Source: Purpureocillium takamizusanense
Taxonomy: Eukaryota; Ascomycota; Sordariomycetes; Hypocreales; Ophiocordycipitaceae
NCBI RefSeq assembly: GCF_022605165.1
Contig: NC_063074.1
Span: forward strand, 1,329,501-1,393,500
Direction: 5' to 3'
DNA length: 64,000 bases
In this document: positions 57,862 through 64,000 of the stretch, one piece after another
How the letters are laid out: every line of letters begins with the position of its first letter
How positions within the stretch are numbered: position 1 is the stretch's first letter
Notes under the pieces: generated by a model
Told to the model about the DNA's origin: nothing
Database searches by the model: none
Seen by the model: only the letters and a program-made list of their open reading frames with translations
Position numbers and translations under genes: made by a program

Positions 57862-58175
57862 GGTGTCTCGGTCGTCTCCTCTTGCTCTTTCATTCCCCCG
57901 TCGCCTGGCTTCGTACTTCAACCACCCCCAACTCCCGGCACCCGCCCCTACAGTCGACTCCCCGACCGACGCCAGCATCGTCAACATCGTCGTCGCCGTC
58001 GTCATCGCCCCCCTTCCGAGGACGAATCGATCGCACGACGGGGCGGCCGGCGAACCTCCCCTCTCTCCCCCCTCCCTCGCCCGTCCCCCAGCAGCCCGCG
58101 CTCCCAGAATTCGCCCGACGCTGCTTCCTCGACTGGTGACGACGGGCGGCGGCAGAGAGGCGCTTCGTCGCCACC

Positions 58176-60733
58176 ATGCAGCGCGTCTCTGCTTTCCTCC
58201 CGTCCTGGGACAAGAGGAACTCGGGCGCGAAGCCGGGCAGCCTCTTCGCCTGGGGCAATCGACACAGCGCCTCGGGGCCCTCCAAGCCCCCGAGCATCAA
58301 CGTCGCCGTCGCCAATGGCGACGGCCGCGTCCAGCGCGAGGCCTTCTGGCCTGCCACCCTCGACCTCGAATGCGACAAGGCTGCCCGTATCCTCAAGTCG
58401 TTTTGCAGTGCGTCCCTCGCGCCCCTGGATTCTGATTCTGATTCTGCTTCTGCTCCCCGCTGCCCCTTGCGTCGCCGCCAATTGTGCTCCTCGTCCCTCG
58501 AATGCTAACGCACGTACCTGCAGCCGATGGATACTCGGCGCCTGCAGACGGAGAAGCGGAACCCCCGACGTCATCCGCCGACGCGACCGCGGCGCCCGAG
58601 TTTATTACCAAAAAGATTCCCAAGCGAATAATACAAAACGCCGCCGGAATTGCCGTCTTCACCTGCATGCGCAGCGGCTTGTGGATGACGGGCTCCGGCG
58701 GCTCCGGCATCCTCATTGCCAGAAAGTCGGACGGCACCTGGTCGCCTCCCTCGGGTATCCTGCTTCATACGCCCACTCTCAGCTTCATCATTGGCGTCGA
58801 CATCTACGATTGCGTTCTTGTCATCAACAATCTCGCCGCTCTCGAGTCCATCACCCGCCCACGCGTCACCCTCGGCGAGGATGTCGGGCTCACCAACGGT
58901 CCCTCGGTCACCCTCGACTCTGACGAGGCCCATATCAAATGGAAGGAACTCGGAAACACCGTCCTGGCCTACATGAAGGCGCGCGGCAAGCACCAGGCCG
59001 TCAACCTTAACGGCTGTATTCTTACAGAGCGCACCAATGAAAACGAGCGCTTCTACGGCAGCACCGTCACGCAGATGGACGTTCTCGCGGGCAACGTCTC
59101 TCGTCACGTGGACGAGACGAAGCCTCTCTCCGAGGTCATCAAGATGGCCGAGGGCAGGACAGACTTTGAGGCGGCTGTCATAGAAAAGATGGCCGTCCAG
59201 CCTGCGCCCGGCGACGCCGTCATCGCCACCCCCGGTTCCACCCCGGCATCGCCGCGCGGAGCGTTTGGCGTGCCTAGGGCTGACGACCCTGACCCGTTTG
59301 GCGTGCTCGCCCTCGAGATGGCCGGCCTGGAGATTCGAGAGGCCGGAAGTCGCTTACGGCCCTCTAGCAGTCAGTTTGAGTACAGCCCGACGCCACTGAG
59401 CCCCTCAATGTCCAAATTTAGTCGGCAAAGCGTTGAAACCTTCACCACCCGAAGCAATCGGGCCAGCGGAATGTCCTCCCGGACTGTCAAAAGTCAAGTC
59501 ACGGACGCCCACACGCAGACCGATGTCGCAAACACCCCCGACACGACGCCGAGCCCCGGCCAGAGCGACGACGGTAACGTGCGGGCTTCGATTGATCGCA
59601 TCCCAGCAGTCAAGGAGCACGAGGAGGTCGATTATACCAGAGTCGATCTCGCGCCCCTGCGCCATCTCAGTCAGGAACACTCCATTGGCGCCGTTCTGGC
59701 GGCCGGCACGGCTGCCACAAAGTCGCGGGACAGCACTAGCGTCGCCCCGTCTCCGCCCGCCGCCGAGCCCTCGGAGGAGAAGGCGGCCAAGCCATCCACT
59801 TTCAATGAAGACGAGCAAAAGCCCGAGGAGGAGATGAACGACGCAGACGATGAAGACGACCTGGACGAAGATGAGGAGCCGGTCGTGTTTGAGGTGGCGG
59901 CGGTACAGCCCACGCGGACCCAAGCCATCGCTTCGCGGGTCATCCACGCCAAGGGCAACGTGGTGACCATCCCGAAGCGCGTGCCCCCGCCATTGCCCAT
60001 GCGCAGCGCCCTCCGGAGCTCTCGATCGAGCAAGAGCGACATGGGTGGCGACGTTTCCAGCGTCAAGAGCCCTCTGCGGCAGGCTTTTAGCGAGACGGAT
60101 TTGCATGCTGAGGAGGACGCGGAGCAAGGCGCGCCCGAAGTGGCGAGCATCGGCAAGACGATGAGCGAAGACGGGCATGGCGAGACAACGCTCAAGGGCA
60201 CACAGTCCCTACCCGTTATCGAGGTTCAGACCGAAACGTCGGCGTCCTCATTGCCCACCGGGGATGACACCGTGACGGAGGACACTCAGACGCAGAAAAC
60301 CCCGACTCTGGAATCAGCGCCTAGAACCTTGGGTTCGGAGAAGACGTCGCCCCAGATGAAGGTGTCGGCAGAAGCCGAATCTACGACTCACGAGAGCAGC
60401 GATGCAGAATTTACCGATGCGATTGAGGCGACAAACGGAATCGATGAAGCCGAAGGCCAAATCGATCAGGTTGACAATTCGGATTCGACTACACACAAGA
60501 AGCACACGTCCTCGGTCTACACAGGCGTGACAGAAGACCGCTGGAGCAACGATGGGTCGTCGCTGACAACACCGACGTCAGAGCGGCCGCGCTCGCTGGT
60601 GGAGGATGAGGCGCTCGAAGAAAAGACGCCAAAGAAATCGGGCCTAGAGACGGACACAGACCTGCCCAACGAGAAACATGGGCATGATACCGAGCGCGAG
60701 GTGCCAGTCGCAAAGAGCGCGACAGCCGCGTGA
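58176..60733 (+). CDS. SYLF-domain protein (Ysc84/SH3YL1-type lipid-binding), no SH3 domain seen
   Basis: Probable membrane/actin-associated protein: SYLF domains bind phosphoinositides, and in Ysc84 also actin. Model: 58176-58407 and 58524-60733, 813 residues, with a 116-nt intron holding TGCTAACG as branch site. The SYLF domain covers about residues 60-300: LDLECDKAARILKSFC, IPKRIIQNAAGIAVFTCMRSG, the glycine-rich GSGGSGILIARKSDGTWS, HTPTLSFIIGVDIYDCVLVINN and RFYGSTVTQMDVLAGNV. The remaining 500 residues are low-complexity and acidic (Ser/Thr/Glu/Asp, including DEDDLDEDEEPVVFEV) with no SH3, FYVE or transmembrane signal, so this is the long fungal form rather than the yeast SH3 form. The ATG has a strong CCACCATG context. 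It is in tandem with ARP9. Confidence 0.9.
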
Positions 60734-62208
60734 AGGCGCGGCCACGACATTGACGACGATACATTAGCTACCGCACGGCCAGGCAGGCTTGCTTAGCCGG
60801 CGTATGACTTTTTCATTTTCTACGTGACGATATCAGTTCCTAATTGGGTTGCGGATCTCGGGGAAATGGTTACATTCATGTTGACATATGTAGGTTTGGC
60901 GCTGTACATTACGGGAGGAGGGGCGGCCTCCTCCACTTGAGTATTGTGGAACGCCTCGGCAAGGGCATTAGGCGTTTGGAAACCCCGGGAGCTTTCCCGC
61001 TTTTGACCGTTTTGCGTTGGTGGCCTGCGAGCTGCGTTAATGGAGTCGGCGGTACTGGGTGCCTCTGAGAGGCGGTGGCGGCGGCGGCGGCGTCAAGCAG
61101 GCCTCGGATGTTATTTTTGCGATTTCAGCGGACAGACACTATTACGAAGAGGAAAGGCGATTCACAGGCCGGATCGACGGGCACGCATGGAGCATTTGGG
61201 ACTGCCGCTGTCGGGGCGGAGAAGGGACGGATGATGGCAGGTCGTGGGTTTAGGACCATATTAGACGGCCGCACCGGAGTTTCCAAGTTGCATATACTTA
61301 TCGATGCATCTATCCACTGTTGAATACAATGGATGCACGTTCCGTCCCTAGTGAATGTATGTATGTATGCTGGGAGCCGGCTCAACGGGCCGCAGGCCTG
61401 TTCAGTCGTTGCCGAGAAACGCGTTGCAGTCCAGCCTGGCGCGTTCGCTCTTTGAATCTTTGCCCACCTCTGGCACAGCTCTTGAGAGTCTCGCCCTTGC
61501 TTCCACGCCGACTCTCCTCGGCGCGCCACTCGATCCCAGTGCTGGTTGTCTCCATTGGCATTGAGCAGAGCGTCCGTCGCCATGGCGTCTGAAAAGCCAC
61601 CTCTCGAGTGGCATCATCGCCAGCCGCGAGCCTCAAGGGCGGATCACGTGCGAGACTGGCAGTGGTCGTTCCCCAGCACGGCCAATGCCCTGCGACAGGC
61701 CCCAGCCACACTTGCCGCACCAGCCACGGCGGACACGCGCTCGACGCCACAAGGGCACGGGCACCGCCTGCGGTCGCGCAAAGCATCTCGAGCCTCGCCG
61801 ACCGCACCAGCACCACACCAAGCACTACCACCACCACTGCCGACCACGCCATCGCGACGCACCGCCAGCTCCCGCGGCCCCGCGACTAGGAACTCCCCGC
61901 GAAGCCTCGAGGCGCCTCGTCGGTCGACGCCCCGCCGCGCACGAAAACCGCCCCTCGCGCACAGCGGCCACGCTCCAAGCCCCAACAACCACGGGGTCCC
62001 GCCGACTCTGCTCCTGCAGCGGCTCCTCCAGCTCCAGGGCGACGTCGACAATCGGCGACGACCGCCAGCAGTAGCAGCAGCAGCAGCAGCAGCAGAAGTA
62101 ACAGCAGAAGCGGCAGCGGCAGGAGGACCTCGACAAGGAGGACCCGCGCAGGCGCAACCATCACCGGCAAGGGCGACGCGCAGCAGCGGTTCGCTGCCCG
62201 GCACAACC
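60734..62208. other. Region between SYLF gene and ARP9, with ARP9 leader
   Basis: 1.5 kb. The plus strand stays open in the ARP9 frame from 61546, but the encoded string is Arg/Pro/Ala/Ser-rich without structure, so I treat it as leader. A GGC tract lies near 61077-61093 and a CAG tract at about 62070-62110. I recognise no other gene. Confidence 0.55.
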
Positions 62209-63062
62209 ATGGCGACCTCGGCGGCCAAATGGCGCGAGGAGCAGATCCTCGTCGTGTGCCCCGGCAGCCGCACCACCATGGCGCAGCTGGGCTGCAGCGA
62301 GCTGACGCCGCCGACCCATCGCTTCCCGACGCGCATGTTCCCCGACGGCGACGAGTGGCGGCCGTACCACACGTACAAGCGCACGAGGGTCACGGGCGGC
62401 GTCGAGACGGAGGACTGGGTGGAGGACGTCGACTCGGACGAGGGCGCCGTCTTTCCCATTGAGGGTATGCTTATGTTCTCCTTTGCTCACCGTGATGTTA
62501 CGAACGCGATTCGACTGACAATGGGCACACATCTATCTAGGCGGCCGCATCGTCAACATGGACGCCTTCCTCGCCTTCCTCGACCACGTCCACGGCATGC
62601 TCACCACCACCTACCACAACACCCCAATCATGCTCATGGCCTCGCCGCAGTGGACGCGTCCCGACTGCGAGGCCATTGCCCAGTACATCTTCGAGAAGAC
62701 GCGCACGCCAGCGCTCTGCATGATCCACAGCGGCCTCGCCACCCAGTACGGCCTCAAGTGGCCCAACATGACCGTCATCGACATTGGCTACGAAAAGGTC
62801 GACGTCACCGCCATCCACGACGGCCGCGTCGTCAACCACATGGACCTCGGCTCGCCCAACGGGGACCGCCTCATCAGCGGCGGCGAGGTCTTTACCCAGC
62901 GCCTGCTGAAGATGCTGCAGGGCAAGGGCTTCAGCAGGGACATGGCGGAGCAGCTCAAGAAGAGCACGATATGCGAGGTGCTCCCCTACGCGCCCGGCGA
63001 GGACGCTTTGGTTGAGCTTCCCCGGGAGGTCACCGCGGGTGCGCCGCCCAGCAGCTCTGCGC

Positions 63063-63095
<33 letters not shown>

Positions 63096-64000
63096 TCTCC
63101 AGCACCGCACCTGCGGCCGCGCCAAGCGAGGCGCCCAAGCCGGCAGCCGACTATGGCGGCGACGAGGACGAGGGCACGGATAAGAACGGTGACGAAGACG
63201 GCGTGCTCGACGTCGCGGCCATTGTTACGAGCGGTCAGACCAAGGAGTTTCTCGCCAAGAAGGAAAAGGAAAAGGGCAAGCCTGGCAGGAAACCCAAGGG
63301 TGCCGAGGGCGACGCCGCGCCTGCCAAGCCCACGCGGCTGCCCAACGCGAAGCGGACGCACAACACCTTTTTCTACGAAGAGGTTGTGCAAGAAGAGATT
63401 CCCAAGGAGCAGCCGAAGCCGGCCGCGCCGCAAGAGACGAACGGAAACGGCGCGACGACCGCGGCAGCAGCGGCGGCAGCAGCAGAAGTCCCGCCGACGG
63501 CCGAGGCGCCTGCTGAGGGTTCGGCAGAGAAGCCGGCAGGAGAGCAACAAGCCACGGCTTCCGCGCCGACCACCACTGCGCCGGACGGGAGCGGCGCCGT
63601 CGCCGCGCCACAGACGGAAGACACGACCATGGCCAACGGAGACGACTCAGCGGTCCCGAAGCCCGAAGGCCAGGAGGACAAGCCGGCCGAAACGAACGGC
63701 GCCAGCGCGACGGCCGTACCTCCCTCGGAGCCGCAGCAGCAAGAGGGACAGCCGAAGCCCGAGCCGACGGAGCCGGAGCCCGCGGCGGTTGCGGCCCCTG
63801 CGCCCGACACGTCCAAGGACACGCCCGAGTTCCGGCCGAAGCGCATCCGCCGCGACGTGGAAATCGGGCTGGAGCGCTTCACGTTTGCGGAGCGGGCCGA
63901 GATCGACCGCATCGTGTCGACCATCTACCGCACGATCCAGGGCATCGACGACATGTACATGCGCCCGGCGTGCTGGGACAACCTCGTCTTCGTAGGCAAC
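62209..64000 (+). CDS. ARP9: Actin-related protein 9 (SWI/SNF-RSC-type remodeller subunit), 3' end outside window
   Basis: Nuclear actin-fold protein that partners Arp7/Arp42-type subunits on the HSA helix of SWI/SNF and RSC remodellers. Model: 62209-62464, a 76-nt intron, then 62541 to beyond 64000; at least 572 residues. The start Met gives the usual opening (EEQILVVCPGSRTTMAQLG), then RFPTRMFP and GGRIVNMDAFLAFLDHVH, the ASPQWTRPDCEAIAQYIFEKTRTPALCMIHSG block and the nucleotide-fold motif VIDIGYEKVDVTAIHDG. A long insertion (from about residue 248 to 510) holds a polyalanine run, then DVAAIVTSGQTKEFLAKK and RTHNTFFYEE, which recur in fungal Arp9 proteins, then Glu/Pro/Ala-rich sequence. 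The actin fold resumes at IGLERFTFAERAEIDRIV and ends here at WDNLVFVGN. An upstream in-frame start (61582) is possible but unlikely. Confidence 0.9.

Larger units (their letters stand above)
50783..58175. other. 7.4 kb gene-poor region between divergent microprotein and SYLF genes
   Basis: No recognisable gene. CT/GAGT-rich DNA adjoins the microprotein start (50880-51300). The rest carries TG, GA, CAG, TGACG and AAACC repeats, a poly-T run, poly-C runs (52265-52279) and scattered GTACGTA motifs. C-rich sequence with CATCGTC repeats at about 57950-58050 forms the probable SYLF-gene leader. Confidence 0.6.

Noticed and set aside
61546..62208. In-frame N-terminal extension of ARP9
   Set aside because: The extension is Arg/Pro/Ala/Ser low complexity and includes a CAG tract; the family N-terminus begins at the Met at 62209. 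Not fully excluded.

Overview
The window is nuclear DNA of a filamentous ascomycete (Pezizomycotina; a Sordariomycete, perhaps Hypocreales, is my inference). The evidence is a GC-rich composition, short GT-AG introns of about 45-116 nt with CTAAC/CTGAC-like branch points, a Zn2Cys6 regulator, a C2H2/C2HC regulator and a fungal SYLF protein. I find no bacterial operons, phage, CRISPR, rRNA or intact transposon, and no tRNA that I can support.

Layout. At 1-2607 (minus) lies a Zn2Cys6 transcription factor that runs off the left edge. It is followed by 8.7 kb with no recognisable gene. A compact housekeeping block spans 11.3-28.9 kb: RRP8 (rRNA methyltransferase, +), DDI1 (ubiquitin-shuttle aspartic protease, -), an unrecognised secreted or membrane helical protein (-), an aldo/keto reductase (+), orotate phosphoribosyltransferase (-), NOG1 (60S-assembly GTPase, +), Rab GDI (-, eight exons) and mitochondrial ribosomal protein uL29m (-). 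An 18.1 kb gene-poor stretch full of simple repeats follows, ending at a large C2H2/C2HC transcription factor of probable NsdC type (47.0-49.9 kb, +). Next come a 68-residue membrane microprotein with an 8-nt first exon (50.5-50.8 kb, -) and another 7.4 kb gene-poor stretch. The window closes with a SYLF-domain protein (58.2-60.7 kb, +) and an actin-related protein 9 gene cut by the right edge (62.2 kb onward, +).

How the genes fit together. There is no biosynthetic cluster. Three genes serve ribosome assembly or translation (RRP8, NOG1, uL29m); others serve pyrimidine synthesis (OPRT), vesicle traffic (GDI), proteasome delivery (DDI1) and chromatin remodelling (ARP9). NOG1 and OPRT share a 650-bp divergent promoter region, and RRP8/DDI1, the reductase/OPRT and NOG1/GDI converge. 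The two transcription-factor genes are each preceded by very long non-coding DNA, while the housekeeping genes are tightly packed.

The most interesting details are in gene structure: the DDI1 start codon is split by an intron so that unspliced RNA reads AUG-UAA; an in-frame TGA in the Zn2Cys6 gene is best explained by a 45-nt intron; zinc-ligand motifs of both transcription factors are interrupted by introns; and the intergenic DNA carries many pentanucleotide repeats and GTAC-type palindromes. I did not find a clearly new multi-gene system. All exon models come from splice-site logic and reading-frame continuity read by eye, not from transcripts or database searches.
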